Of a stretch of DNA of 64,000 nt, positions 1 to 9,589 are shown piece by piece (the first letter of the stretch is position 1; each line of letters opens with the position of its first letter). The notes under the pieces are model-generated. The model was not told where the DNA came from, made no database searches, and was given only the letters and a program-made list of their open reading frames with translations. The stretch is from Sphaerotilus mobilis (GTDB lineage Bacteria; Pseudomonadota; Gammaproteobacteria; Burkholderiales; Burkholderiaceae_C). Both the position numbers and the translations under genes were made by a program. Location: NCBI RefSeq assembly GCF_004216565.1, contig NZ_SGWV01000007.1, forward strand, positions 186,001-250,000, given 5' to 3'.

Positions 1-2111
1 TGCGCTGCATCGATGCAGGCCGGCTGGCCGATGTGCTGCCGCTCGGGCTGGTGTGCGGCGTCGTGTTTGCACCTGAGGGGGAAGGTGAACAGTCCCTGTC
101 GGCCGCAGCGGTGCGCCTGGAGCGCTACGTTGGCCAGCAACCGATCGGTATCGAGCCGGGTCGTCGCTGGGCCGCCGATGCCCGCCAGTTGGTTCAGACG
201 CTGTCGATCGACACCTGCCAAGGTGCGCTGGATCGGGCCGATCTGATCCTGCGGGATCTGCACATCGCCGAACACGCCCACCTCAGCGACCTCCTGCCGT
301 CCGGCCTGGAGCAGCGGCTGGCGCGCTATGCCGAGGCACTCCAGGCGCACCTCAAACGTCCGTCCGAATCGACCATTGCCCAGGTGGAGGACACCTGCAA
401 CAGCGTCCTGTTGCATCACCTGGGCACGAGCCATGGTCTGCGCATGGAACGGGTGCGCATGGCCCGACGGCTGGCACGCTGGTGGCTGCGCCCCGCGTGG
501 GCCGGTCCCACGGATCTGGACAGCCTGGCCGCGCAGCAGGCCGACGATGCGGCCTTTGTGGACTGGGCGCGCAGCAAGCTGCTCGGTGGCGACGAGTTGG
601 CGAGCCTGTCGAGCGCCTACGCCCAACTGCGAGCCCGTGTGCAGGACCGGCGGGAAGCGAACAACCAGGTCTTCGCAGCCAGCCTCTCGCAGGCGCTGAG
701 TTCGGCAAGGGGCAGCACGACGCGCAGCATCGGACTGGAGGACACGCTGGACCGCCTGGTGGCACCGCTGGCGCGTCAGCATCCCGTCTTGCTGCTGGTG
801 GTCGATGGCCTGAGCCTGTCCATCTTCCGGGAGCTGTTCGAGCGCATCGAGCGACAAGGCTGGAGCGAGCGGGTCCGTTCGGACGCCACCCGACCCCACC
901 TGGGCATCGCGGTGCTGCCCACGATCACCATGGTGAGCCGCACCAGCCTTCTGACCGGGCGCGTCTCGCAGGGTCAGCAGACCCTGGAAAGACAAGGCTT
1001 CAGCACGCACGGTGCGCTGGTGCAGTCCTGCACGGGCAGACAGAAACCGCGCCTGTTCCACAAGGGAGATCTGAGCGAGGACGGCCACCTGGCCACCGAG
1101 GTCCGACAGGTCATCGGCGACGTGGCCCACCGCGTCGTCGGCGTGGTCTACAACGCGGTCGACGATCACCTGAGTGGCCCCGAACAACTGCAGCAACGCT
1201 GGCGCCTGGAAGACCTGCGCCTGCTCCTGCCCATGCTGCAGGAAGCGAAGGCGGCGCGTCGGGTGCTGGTGGTGACGGCCGATCACGGTCACGTGCTGGA
1301 GGACGGCAGTCGCGCGGTCAGCACGGCCGGACCGGCTGACGGCGATCGCTGGCGCACAGGTCGACAGGCCAGCGTGCCCGAAGAGCTGGTGCTGAAGGGA
1401 CATCGCGTTCGGACCCCGGATGGCGATGACGCCGTGGTCACGCTGTGGAGCGAGAAGGCTCGCTACACCGGGCGCAAGAACGGCTATCACGGCGGGGCAT
1501 CGCCTGCCGAGGTCGTTGTGCCGATGAGCGTCTTCGCGCCGTTCGGCCTGACGCTTGTCGATTGGCAACCTGCCCCACCGCAGCAGCCGGAATGGTGGGA
1601 CCTGCCCGGCAGCGCCGTGGCGGCGACGCCCGCCAAGTTGTCGGCCAAGGCAACCGGTCGGCGCAACCCGGCCACGCCAACCGCGGCGCCCGTACCCCAG
1701 GCAACGCTGTTCGCCGCCGACGAGGCCCCCGTGCCGGTGCCCGCCGCCGAAGTGGCACATGCGGCCACCAGCGCCGACTGGATCAGCAACCTGCTGTCGA
1801 CCAGCGTCTATGCGTCGCAGCGCCAACTGGCCGCGCGCATGGCCATGCCCGATGATCAGATGCGCCGACTGCTGTGGGCCCTGGACGAACGCGGCGGCAA
1901 GCTCGGGAAGGCGGCTCTGGCTCAACGAATGAGCCTGCAGGAGATGCGCCTGGCGGGCTTCCTCAGCGTCGCCAGACGCCTGTTGAACGTCGATCAGGCG
2001 CCGGTGTTGAGCGTGGATGAAGACGCCGGCGTCGTCGAACTCAATCGCGAGTTGCTGATGGCGCAGTTCCAGCTCGACACCCCGTCAAGAACCAGGAAAG
2101 GCGCCCCATGA
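1..2111 (+). CDS. pglZ: BREX phosphatase-like protein PglZ (5' end missing)
   Basis: The reading frame is already open at the left edge, so the N-terminus lies outside the window; the first in-window start-like codon (GTG at 33) is not a real start. The visible part has the PglZ alkaline-phosphatase-superfamily core: a hydrophobic strand ending in VVDGLS, then LPTITMVSRTSLLTG, and later VVTADHGHV, the Asp/His metal-binding segment of the fold. A C-terminal helical part looks like a winged helix. In BREX, PglZ is essential for defence and acts with a methyltransferase and ATPases. The stop overlaps the next start (ATGA). The order pglZ-brxD-brxHI is that of BREX type 2, the Pgl system; type 6 shares the last two genes. 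The family call is firm and the subtype likely. Confidence 0.88.
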   Translation, partial: RCIDAGRLADVLPLGLVCGVVFAPEGEGEQSLSAAAVRLERYVGQQPIGIEPGRRWAADARQLVQTLSIDTCQGALDRADLILRDLHIAEHAHLSDLLPSGLEQRLARYAEALQAHLKRPSESTIAQVEDTCNSVLLHHLGTSHGLRMERVRMARRLARWWLRPAWAGPTDLDSLAAQQADDAAFVDWARSKLLGGDELASLSSAYAQLRARVQDRREANNQVFAASLSQALSSARGSTTRSIGLEDTLDRLVAPLARQHPVLLLVVDGLSLSIFRELFERIERQGWSERVRSDATRPHLGIAVLPTITMVSRTSLLTGRVSQGQQTLERQGFSTHGALVQSCTGRQKPRLFHKGDLSEDGHLATEVRQVIGDVAHRVVGVVYNAVDDHLSGPEQLQQRWRLEDLRLLLPMLQEAKAARRVLVVTADHGHVLEDGSRAVSTAGPADGDRWRTGRQASVPEELVLKGHRVRTPDGDDAVVTLWSEKARYTGRKNGYHGGASPAEVVVPMSVFAPFGLTLVDWQPAPPQQPEWWDLPGSAVAATPAKLSAKATGRRNPATPTAAPVPQATLFAADEAPVPVPAAEVAHAATSADWISNLLSTSVYASQRQLAARMAMPDDQMRRLLWALDERGGKLGKAALAQRMSLQEMRLAGFLSVARRLLNVDQAPVLSVDEDAGVVELNRELLMAQFQLDTPSRTRKGAP

Positions 2112-3418
2112 TCAGCGCAACCCGTCGAGAAGACATCGTCTCGGCCCTGCGGCGCGGCACCGTCCCGAATGCGGGCCTGGATGCCTTGGCCGTCGGCATC
2201 CAGTCTCTGGCGCCCGTCATTGACGACGAGCTGCAGCGCGTCGCCGCCGGCAAGGCCGGCTTCAAGGCCGTGCGTGGCGACTACGGCAGCGGCAAGACCT
2301 TCTTCGGTCGCTGGCTGCAGGAGCGTGCCCGCTCTCGGGCCTTTGCGACCAGCGAGGTGCAGATCAACGAGACGGAGACGCCGCTGCACCGTCTGGAGAC
2401 GGTCTATCGACGCCTGGTGGAGCAACTCTCCACCACCGACACGCCGCAGGGCGCCTTCCGCAACGTCATTGACGGCTGGTTCTTCGCCCTGGAGCAGGAC
2501 GTGCTGGCCGATGCCACGGTCGATCCGGACGACACCGCCGGACTGCTCGTGCGCAGCAACGAGCTGATGGAATCGAGGCTGGCGAGCATCAGCCGTGCGG
2601 CACCCGCCTTTGCGGCCGTGCTGCGGGCCTACCGGCAGGCTCAGGCAGACGGAGACCAGCAAGTCGCCGACGGCCTGATCGCGTGGCTGGCGGGTCAGCC
2701 CAACGTGGCCGCGAGCGTCAAGCGTGTGGCCGGCATCAAGGGCGACCTGGACCACTTCGCCGCCGCCAACTTCCTGGCCGGCTTGCTCACCATCTTGCGC
2801 GACAGCGGCTACAGCGGCTTGCTGCTGGTGCTCGATGAGGTGGAGACCCTGCAGCGCATGCGAGCGGACGCACGCGAGAAGGGCCTCAACGCCCTGCGCC
2901 AGTGGATCGACGAGATCGACGCGGGGCGCTATCCCGGTCTCTACCTGGTCATCACCGGCACGCCCGCCTTCTTCGATGGTGCCCAAGGGGTACAGCGGCT
3001 CCTGCCACTGGCTCAGCGACTGCACGTCGACTTCGGCACGGAGCGTCGTTTTGACAACCCGAGAGCTGTGCAGATCCGACTGCAGTCGTTTGACCCAGGT
3101 GCCCTGCTGGAGGTCGGCCGGAAGGTGCGGGACCTCTATGCCGAAGGACGAACGCAGGAGCCGCGACTTCGTTCGCTGGTCGACGATGCCTATGTCGAGC
3201 AGCTCGGGCGCGCCGTCACCGGCGGACTGGGTGGCAAGGTGGGTGTGGCACCCCGCCTGTTCCTGAAGAAGCTGGTGGCCGACGTGCTGGACCGGGTCGA
3301 CCTGCACGAGGCCTTCGACCCGCGCCAGCACTACCAGCTCACGCTGTCGGAAACCGAGATGTCGGTGAACGAACGTGCAGCAGCCGGTGCGGCTTCTGTG
3401 GACGACATCGAGCTGTGA
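2108..3418 (+). CDS. brxD: BREX ATP-binding protein BrxD
   Basis: This 436-aa protein is a P-loop ATPase. Walker A is GDYGSGKT near residue 60 and Walker B is LLLVLDEVETL near residue 240, followed by a sensor-type strand (YLVITGTPAF) typical of the BREX ATP-binding (former DUF2791) family. Its exact role in BREX is unknown; in types 2 and 6 it accompanies PglZ and the Lhr-like helicase. The ATG overlaps the pglZ stop by four bases, and its own stop overlaps the GTG of the helicase gene in the same way, so the three are translationally coupled. It is full length, with no sign of damage. Confidence 0.87.
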   Translation: MISATRREDIVSALRRGTVPNAGLDALAVGIQSLAPVIDDELQRVAAGKAGFKAVRGDYGSGKTFFGRWLQERARSRAFATSEVQINETETPLHRLETVYRRLVEQLSTTDTPQGAFRNVIDGWFFALEQDVLADATVDPDDTAGLLVRSNELMESRLASISRAAPAFAAVLRAYRQAQADGDQQVADGLIAWLAGQPNVAASVKRVAGIKGDLDHFAAANFLAGLLTILRDSGYSGLLLVLDEVETLQRMRADAREKGLNALRQWIDEIDAGRYPGLYLVITGTPAFFDGAQGVQRLLPLAQRLHVDFGTERRFDNPRAVQIRLQSFDPGALLEVGRKVRDLYAEGRTQEPRLRSLVDDAYVEQLGRAVTGGLGGKVGVAPRLFLKKLVADVLDRVDLHEAFDPRQHYQLTLSETEMSVNERAAAGAASVDDIEL

Positions 3419-5442
3419 ACCCTTTCGATCGGCTGCACCCTGCCCTGCAGCACCACATCGTCAACTCGCTGGGCTGGTCGACCTTGAGGCCGACGCAGCT
3501 GGAAGCGATCGGGCCCATCCTGGACGGCGCTCACGTCCTGCTGCTGGCACCGACGGCAGGCGGCAAGACTGAAGCCGCCTTCCTGCCCGTGTTGTCGCGC
3601 ATGCTGAGCGAGGGATGGCGAGGCGTGAGCGTGCTTTATGTCTGCCCGATCAAGGCCCTGCTGAACAACCTGGCGCCACGGCTGCAGCACTACGCCGCTC
3701 TGGTCGGTCGACGCGTCGAGGTCTGGCATGGCGACGTCTCTCCGGCAAGCAAGCGCCGGTTGCTGACGGACCCGCCGGACGTCCTGCTGACCACGCCCGA
3801 GTCGCTGGAAGGCATGCTCATCTCGCCCCGGATCGAACGCGAGGCCTGGCTCGGTCAACTGCGTTGCGTGATCGCCGACGAACTGCACGCCTTCGCCGCT
3901 GGCGATCGGGGTTGGCACCTGCGCAGCGTGATCCATCGCATCGACCCGTACGCCCAGGCCCCCGTCCAGCGCCTGGGCCTGTCGGCAACCGTCGCAAATC
4001 CCGACGACTTGCTGGCCTGGTTCGCACCGGCCGGCACACGACAGACGGTTGGCAGTTCGCACGTAAGCACGGACGCCGACGTGACCATCGACCATGTCAG
4101 CACGCTGGAGAACGCGGCCATCGTCATCTCGCGCCTGCATCGCGGCGAGAAGCGCCTGGTGTTCTGCGATTCCCGCAGTTCGGCAGAGAAGCTGGGCGCG
4201 GGGCTGCGCGAACTGGGCGTGCGCACCTTCGTCAGCCACGCCTCGCTGTCGGCCAGTGAACGGCGGCATGCGGAGGCTGCATTCGCCGAGGAGCGCGATT
4301 GCGTCATCGTGGCGACCTCCACGCTCGAACTCGGGATCGACGTCGGCGACCTTGACCGGGTCATCCAGATCGACGCGCCCGCCACGGTCGGGTCCTTCCT
4401 GCAGCGCATGGGCCGCAGCGGTCGCCGCACCGGCACACGCCGCAACTGCCTGTTCCTGACCACCAGCGACACGGCTTTGCTCACGGCCGGCGCCATCTGC
4501 CGGCTGTGGTCACGGGCGTGGGTCGAAGCCGTGACGCCACCGGCCAGTCCTTGGAACGTGCTGGTGCAGCAATCGCTCTTGATGGTCCTCGAACGCGGAC
4601 GCATGCCGCGACACGAGTTGCTGGATGCCCTGCTGTTCGCCTTCCCGGAACTGCCCGCGCCGGGCATCGAGACCTGCCTCGACCATCTCGTCGACGCGAC
4701 CTGGCTGGCCTGCCCTGACGACCCGGACCTAGTGCAGATCGGCCCGAAGACCCAGGCGGAACATGAGCGCAGTCACTACATGGACCTGCTGGTGACCTTC
4801 ACCGGCCCGGATCTGCTGGTGGGCAAACACGGTGCCAGCGAGGTCGGCTACCTCGACCCGGCGGTGTTGATGGGCAAGCCGGGTAAGCCGATCCGGCTGC
4901 TGCTCGGCGGGCGGCGCTGGCTCGCCCGTGACGTCGACTGGAAGCGCCGCGTCGTCTGGCTGGAACCGGCGACCGAAGGCGGCAAGGCCCGCTGGATGGG
5001 CGGAGGCCGCGACATGAGCGCAGCGGTCGCGCACGAGATTCGCGAGTTGCTGGTGAATGGCGATGCGGGCGCGGCGAAGCTGTCCAAACGCGCGGTTGCC
5101 GCCCTGGACGACCTGCGCGACGTCATGCCGACCCAGACTCACCCGCCCGCTGTCGAGGCGCGTGTTCCCACAGGATTCCTCATGTGGACCTACGCCGGCA
5201 CGGCCCGCAACCGCAAGACGCAACTGAGCCATCGAGCCCACGGTGCGAGCACCGCCGATGGGCTGTCCATCCAGTGGCGGATCGACCCGAGGCTGCTGGG
5301 CGACCTGACGCCGGAAGATCCCGAACTGGACGACGCGGAGGTCGCGGAACTCGCGACGTCGTTCAAGTTCGCCGAGATGCTGCCGGCAGTGGCGAGGCGG
5401 GAGTTGGTGTTCCGCAGGCTGTTGGGTGAGGGCGGTGGGTGA
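3415..5442 (+). CDS. brxHI: BREX Lhr-like DEAD/DEAH helicase BrxHI
   Basis: This 675-aa superfamily 2 helicase starts at GTG, overlapping the brxD stop (GTGA). The motifs appear in order: the Q-motif region LRPTQ near residue 25, Walker A APTAGGKT (45-52), TTPESLEGML near 127, the DELH box (155-158), LGLSATVAN near 190, ATSTLELGIDVGDLDRVI near 300 and the arginine-finger motif QRMGRSGRR near 333. The C-terminal third resembles the winged-helix and beta-barrel part of Lhr helicases. It is the last gene of the BREX operon and is followed by only 57 bases before the convergent DUF262 gene. A role in phage DNA handling is assumed from the family; the substrate is unknown. Confidence 0.85.
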   Translation: MNPFDRLHPALQHHIVNSLGWSTLRPTQLEAIGPILDGAHVLLLAPTAGGKTEAAFLPVLSRMLSEGWRGVSVLYVCPIKALLNNLAPRLQHYAALVGRRVEVWHGDVSPASKRRLLTDPPDVLLTTPESLEGMLISPRIEREAWLGQLRCVIADELHAFAAGDRGWHLRSVIHRIDPYAQAPVQRLGLSATVANPDDLLAWFAPAGTRQTVGSSHVSTDADVTIDHVSTLENAAIVISRLHRGEKRLVFCDSRSSAEKLGAGLRELGVRTFVSHASLSASERRHAEAAFAEERDCVIVATSTLELGIDVGDLDRVIQIDAPATVGSFLQRMGRSGRRTGTRRNCLFLTTSDTALLTAGAICRLWSRAWVEAVTPPASPWNVLVQQSLLMVLERGRMPRHELLDALLFAFPELPAPGIETCLDHLVDATWLACPDDPDLVQIGPKTQAEHERSHYMDLLVTFTGPDLLVGKHGASEVGYLDPAVLMGKPGKPIRLLLGGRRWLARDVDWKRRVVWLEPATEGGKARWMGGGRDMSAAVAHEIRELLVNGDAGAAKLSKRAVAALDDLRDVMPTQTHPPAVEARVPTGFLMWTYAGTARNRKTQLSHRAHGASTADGLSIQWRIDPRLLGDLTPEDPELDDAEVAELATSFKFAEMLPAVARRELVFRRLLGEGGG

Positions 5443-5499
5443 GTAGGCTGGGCAGAACATCACCAGTCAGAGTCGTGCACGTGGCCTTGGCGTCGAATA

Positions 5500-7170
5500 T
5501 CAAGCGCCCGTCAACAACCAGTTGAACCGGTCGGCGATCAGCTGCTTTCGGACTTCGATGAAGTCGTCATAGCGGTCCATTGACCAGAGACTGCGATCGG
5601 TGGGAATCAAGTGCAGTTCGAGGTAGGCGGCAGGCTTGCCGTCGAACCAGTCTTCCGGCGAAGTGTCTCCCTTGCCGCCGGCACCATTCTCAGAGCGGGT
5701 CAGAAGCATGCAATTGGCCAACTGATTGCGCGCATCGTCGCGATATCGCATGACAGGCCGACCAGTCTCGGGACTCACATCCTTGATCGCCTTCAATCGG
5801 CTCTGCGGAAAGACGTGGTCGACCTGAGGCAAATTGTTGTCGTAGGCTGGTACGTGTGTGAAGGCGGGGTACCAGAGGTTGAGGACGAGGTGCAACGTCT
5901 TGGAGCCATAACCCATGCCAAAAAAGCGGTCTTGGGTCATTTCCAAGCTGCGACCTTGCGAGCGGATCACGTGGAAGCCCTCCTCAGCGTCGAAACGCTG
6001 CAGCTCCTTGAAGCGCTTCACCAGCGCATCAAGGAGCCGGTCGGATTGGCCACCAAAAGCACCTGCAAGTAGCGAGCGAACCAGAAAGTTCTCTACCTGG
6101 GTCGCCGCAGCCCAGGCCTTCGGGAAGTGGTGCCGCACATAGATCAAGGGGATCAAGGCCAAATACGAGGGCAAGGCCTTGTCGCATTGGATGTAGGTCT
6201 TGCTTCGCATGAAGTCGACGACAGCGCGAATGGAGTCAGACAGCGAATCCCAGCGCTGCTCGATGGATTCACGCACGCCCGGTTTGCGAAACTTCGAAAC
6301 CTCGTACTGCGCGCCTTGGTCGAGCAACACGAGGCAGGTCTTCAGTACGAAGTCGCGATCGAACGCGAAGCCATGCCGATTGAGGGTATCCAGCAGGACT
6401 TCCATCTGGTTATCAGCCACGTCCCAGGTCGCATTCAGTAGCGAGAACAGCAGGTCGGACTTTTCAAGCTTTGTGCCGCCCGAATTGGCGCGAATGAAGA
6501 CCTCGACCACGTCGTCTTCGGAATACAGGTCGGGGTTGTCGATGCTGTCGAGCTCTTGATAGGTGATCGATTCATCCATCTTGAAGGTCCGATCGATCAA
6601 TTCAAGATTCGCGTCGACGCGGTCAACTTCATCGTCCGTGAGCTCACGATCCGCTTTGGCCTCGATGTCCTTGATCAGCTCACGCTTGCGTCGATTGGTG
6701 AAGACAAGATCCTTGAACTTGACCCAGGGGAAATCCGCATCCGCTGCCCCCAGGAAATCGAACTGGTACTTTATGTCGTCAGGCAGCGCAGCCATGCCGC
6801 TGAGTGCATTGAAATAAAGTTCTCTGCCATCGAAGCTGCCGCAGAGGCCGATGTAAAGACTTTGCAAGCGCTGCTGCCCGTCCAGCACAAGGCACTTTCG
6901 CTTGCTGTCTTCCGGAACATAGAATGTGCTGAGCTTGAGCGAACCAGACCAGTTGTCGATAAACTTGCGACGACGAATGCCACTGATGGTCTTCCAAACC
7001 AGCAACGTGCTGATCGGGTATTCACGCAGTATGGAATCGAACAGTCGACAAATCTGTTGCTGATCCCACACGAAGGGCCGTTGAATATTAGGCAACCAGA
7101 ATCCACCTTCTTCGTCGGCATTATTTAGGTAACCGACTATTTTACGGATGGTTTCCTTGTGATTTTTCAT
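5500..7170 (-). CDS. DUF262 / HNH nuclease, GmrSD-like (possible BrxU-type type IV restriction enzyme)
   Basis: This 556-aa protein has an N-terminal DUF262 (ParB/Srx-like) domain with the hallmark DGQQR at residues 97-101 and the early QRPFVW motif. A C-terminal HNH/DUF1524-type nuclease part follows, with VDHVFPQSRL from residue 450 and a downstream Asn (ARNQLANCMLL). GmrSD-type enzymes use the DUF262 domain to hydrolyse NTP and the HNH domain to cut DNA bearing modified cytosines. A BREX-linked member, BrxU, complements BREX against modified phages. I chose ATG 7170 because GGGAG lies six bases upstream; a start 36 codons earlier has no such site. Its base composition is clearly AT-richer than the BREX genes. 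It lies convergent to brxHI, so it is not in the same transcript. Confidence 0.8.
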   Translation of the reverse strand: MKNHKETIRKIVGYLNNADEEGGFWLPNIQRPFVWDQQQICRLFDSILREYPISTLLVWKTISGIRRRKFIDNWSGSLKLSTFYVPEDSKRKCLVLDGQQRLQSLYIGLCGSFDGRELYFNALSGMAALPDDIKYQFDFLGAADADFPWVKFKDLVFTNRRKRELIKDIEAKADRELTDDEVDRVDANLELIDRTFKMDESITYQELDSIDNPDLYSEDDVVEVFIRANSGGTKLEKSDLLFSLLNATWDVADNQMEVLLDTLNRHGFAFDRDFVLKTCLVLLDQGAQYEVSKFRKPGVRESIEQRWDSLSDSIRAVVDFMRSKTYIQCDKALPSYLALIPLIYVRHHFPKAWAAATQVENFLVRSLLAGAFGGQSDRLLDALVKRFKELQRFDAEEGFHVIRSQGRSLEMTQDRFFGMGYGSKTLHLVLNLWYPAFTHVPAYDNNLPQVDHVFPQSRLKAIKDVSPETGRPVMRYRDDARNQLANCMLLTRSENGAGGKGDTSPEDWFDGKPAAYLELHLIPTDRSLWSMDRYDDFIEVRKQLIADRFNWLLTGA

Positions 7171-7369
7171 AAAATACTCCCAGAAAGAAAATTTACCTGA
7201 AGGACCTTGATGTCTACGCGCAACTGCCAGACTTGGCTGGGATGATGCCTGTTGACTCAGTGCGACGAAGCATGGCACATCGTGAACTGTTGCTCAAAAA
7301 CCCGCACCCCACTCCTCTCGTGAACATGAAAAATAACCTGCTCAAAACTCTTCCCGCACAGGAGTTACC
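7171..7369. promoter_or_regulatory. Divergent intergenic region between the DUF262 gene and the 154-aa gene
   Basis: This 199-base AT-rich spacer separates two divergent genes. Both have good Shine-Dalgarno sites (GGGAG for the DUF262 gene, AGGAG for the 154-aa gene), so both promoters should lie here. I see no convincing -35/-10 pair or palindromic operator by eye. Confidence 0.4.
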
Positions 7370-7834
7370 GTGAACGATGCAATCAAGGAAAATTTCGTCA
7401 ACCACAAGTCTCTACAGAACATGTCAACGATTGATCTTGAAGCCTTCGCAAAGTTGGCCGACGCCATCTCAAAGAATGGAATCGACTGGTTCATCGCCGA
7501 CAAGTCGATTTGCTGGGGCATCAAGGAAAAAGCAGCCAGAACCGGAAATCTTCGGCTTGGGCGCGTGGAACAAATCAACGCCAACTACAAACTTGTCTTG
7601 AACCTCAGAGCTCGAAAGAAGTCCGGAATTCGGGAAGTCTTCGCGAAATACAACCACTTCGGTCAAACTCAGCTTCCAGATGGCCGTCACGCACTCACAT
7701 TCGAACAGGCGCTCGTCTTGAACAATGACGATGAATTCATCCGGTCCATCGAAAAGTTGAACCCACTCAGAAAGCCGGCAGGCCATTTCCCAGTCGACTA
7801 CGATAAAAGTCAAAAATCTCCTCAAAAGGATTGA
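7370..7834 (+). CDS. Conserved-looking protein of unknown function, 154 aa
   Basis: I do not recognise this protein. It starts at GTG with AGGAG six bases upstream, which decides the start. It is a soluble, mixed-charge protein (many Lys and Asn residues) with no signal peptide, membrane segment or known motif visible. Its base composition is low in GC and matches the neighbouring DUF262 gene rather than the rest of the window, so the two were probably acquired together. It faces away from the DUF262 gene across a shared intergenic region. A regulatory or accessory defence role is possible from its position only. Confidence 0.6.
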   Translation: MNDAIKENFVNHKSLQNMSTIDLEAFAKLADAISKNGIDWFIADKSICWGIKEKAARTGNLRLGRVEQINANYKLVLNLRARKKSGIREVFAKYNHFGQTQLPDGRHALTFEQALVLNNDDEFIRSIEKLNPLRKPAGHFPVDYDKSQKSPQKD

Positions 7835-8038
7835 ATTAACTCATCAGATATAAGCTGATCCCCAAATCCTCGGGCTGACCCGGTCAAATCAATTGATTCA
7901 CTACGGCAGGTTCAATCACTCCTTGTCCTCACCATTCGATTCTTTCGCTTTCCATCCGGTCAGCTGATCTGCACAAGTGGGACGCGCCCCGTTAGTTTTG
8001 AGCAGGGTGGCGAGCACGGTCATTGCATTGGCTGTCCA

Positions 8039-9589
8039 TCACGCACCAACTCCCTTGAACATCAATTTGCCGAGGTATCGACTGCCCTGCCCCACCTGCC
8101 GGGCCACCTCGCCCCACTTGAAGCGCGTGCGGTCGAACAAGGCCCTGTGCAGGGCCGATTGGCGTGCGGCGTCCAGGCCTTCTGAGATGGCCAGCCAAAG
8201 AGCGTCGACGTTGTAGGGCGCGGTGCCTGGGCGCATCGCGATCGGTACCACGGGCTCGTCGGATTCGCAGAGGTCGGTGGCGACGGCGCGGCAGGCGTCG
8301 CGGATCGATGCGGCCTTGCCGCTGGCGGCGCCGTCGAGGTCGTAGGGCGGCTGCCACTCGCGCATCGGCGACAAGCGATCGGCATGGGTGACGACACACA
8401 GCACGCGCGGCGTGCGGCGCTCAGGGTGAGTGGCCCATTCGATACGCAAGGCGCTCAGGAGGCGGTGATCGTCCTCACGCGCCGGCTGGATGGCCGAGGC
8501 CACCCAGACCACCAGATCGCAGGCCCAGGCATTCGCGGCGACCCAGCGGGCATCCGACGCCGCCCTGGCCTCGGCGGTCGGCGACACATCAGTGCCCAGG
8601 CCGGCGGTGTCGATCAGCACCAGGTCCGGACGGCCTTCGGACTGCAGCCGGAACTCGGTCTCGCCGGCCGGCGTGCGACGCTCGGACACAGGCGCCTGCA
8701 CCTCACCGAGCAGCGCGTTGACCAGCGAGGATTTGCCGGCGTTGACCTGGCCGAAGAAGGACACGCGCACCGGCACCTCGGGTGGAGCCTCGGGCGCGGC
8801 CTCGATGATTTCGGCCTGCAACTGCTCGACCTCGACCGAGAAGCGCCGGCCGTAGAGGTCGATCGCCAGGCGCGCGAACTCTTCGGCCATGGCACGGGCG
8901 AACTGGCCATGCACGCGCTGCCAGGCGGCCGAGGTCGCCCCACCCTCCAGGACACCACGCAGTTCCTGCAGGGCGGCCTGCGGCGGATTCATGCCGAACC
9001 GGGCGACACGCCACAGATACCAGGCGCCGCGCAGCCAGCCGCCATGGCGACGGTAGTGGCCGTGAACGGCCAGCAGGTCCGACACCCGGACAGCGGTCGC
9101 ACCGGGCACACGCTGCACCATCTGCCGGCGCAGGTCGCCAAGCCCCCGTTCGGCCGCCCGCAGCACGTCGGGAACGGTGAAGCGTGCGGTTGGCACCGAG
9201 GCGTCTGGATGCAGACGCCGCGCGGCAGTCTCCATCATCCGCATGGCGGCCAGGCGGACCTCTTCGATCGATGCGGGTGGCGACGACTCGATCGCCTCGA
9301 AGTCCGCCGTCAGGTCCGCCCAGGCCTGCTGTTCCAGCGGCGTCCACTCCGGCTTGGCGGGCGTCGGCGGCGTCGCCTCCTGGAGCGCTCGCTCACCGCT
9401 CCAGTCCAGCGTCGCCAGCCACGCGATCACGGCCAGTGCGGCCAGCGCGGCGAACCAGATCAGCAGGGCGTCATCCAGGTAGAGATGCCAGAGCCCCAGT
9501 CCGGCGAGTCCCAGGAATGGCACGACGATGGCGAGCAGCCTCACCAGGAGGCGCCAATGGCGTCGCAGCAACGAGCGTCCGAGCGTCAT
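8039..9589 (-). CDS. Membrane-anchored GTPase, 516 aa
   Basis: Two hydrophobic segments near residues 15-38 and 42-60 are followed by a helical region and a C-terminal G domain. G1 is GQVNAGKSS (280-288), a switch Thr lies near 307, G3 is DTAGLG (327-332) and G4 is THAD (401-404). The order of G motifs and the N-terminal membrane hairpin resemble the YcjX/YcjF, Era-like and dynamin-related bacterial GTPases. The start ATG 9589 overlaps the stop of the preceding GTPase gene (ATGA). It is the last gene of the long minus-strand run. A membrane-associated, GTP-driven role is inferred; the biological process is not known. The short C-terminus after the G domain carries no obvious zinc or membrane motif. 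Confidence 0.75.
   Translation of the reverse strand: MTLGRSLLRRHWRLLVRLLAIVVPFLGLAGLGLWHLYLDDALLIWFAALAALAVIAWLATLDWSGERALQEATPPTPAKPEWTPLEQQAWADLTADFEAIESSPPASIEEVRLAAMRMMETAARRLHPDASVPTARFTVPDVLRAAERGLGDLRRQMVQRVPGATAVRVSDLLAVHGHYRRHGGWLRGAWYLWRVARFGMNPPQAALQELRGVLEGGATSAAWQRVHGQFARAMAEEFARLAIDLYGRRFSVEVEQLQAEIIEAAPEAPPEVPVRVSFFGQVNAGKSSLVNALLGEVQAPVSERRTPAGETEFRLQSEGRPDLVLIDTAGLGTDVSPTAEARAASDARWVAANAWACDLVVWVASAIQPAREDDHRLLSALRIEWATHPERRTPRVLCVVTHADRLSPMREWQPPYDLDGAASGKAASIRDACRAVATDLCESDEPVVPIAMRPGTAPYNVDALWLAISEGLDAARQSALHRALFDRTRFKWGEVARQVGQGSRYLGKLMFKGVGA

Noticed and set aside
7171-7278. 36-codon N-terminal extension of the DUF262 protein
   Set aside because: There is no ribosome site at the upstream start, while GGGAG precedes ATG 7170.
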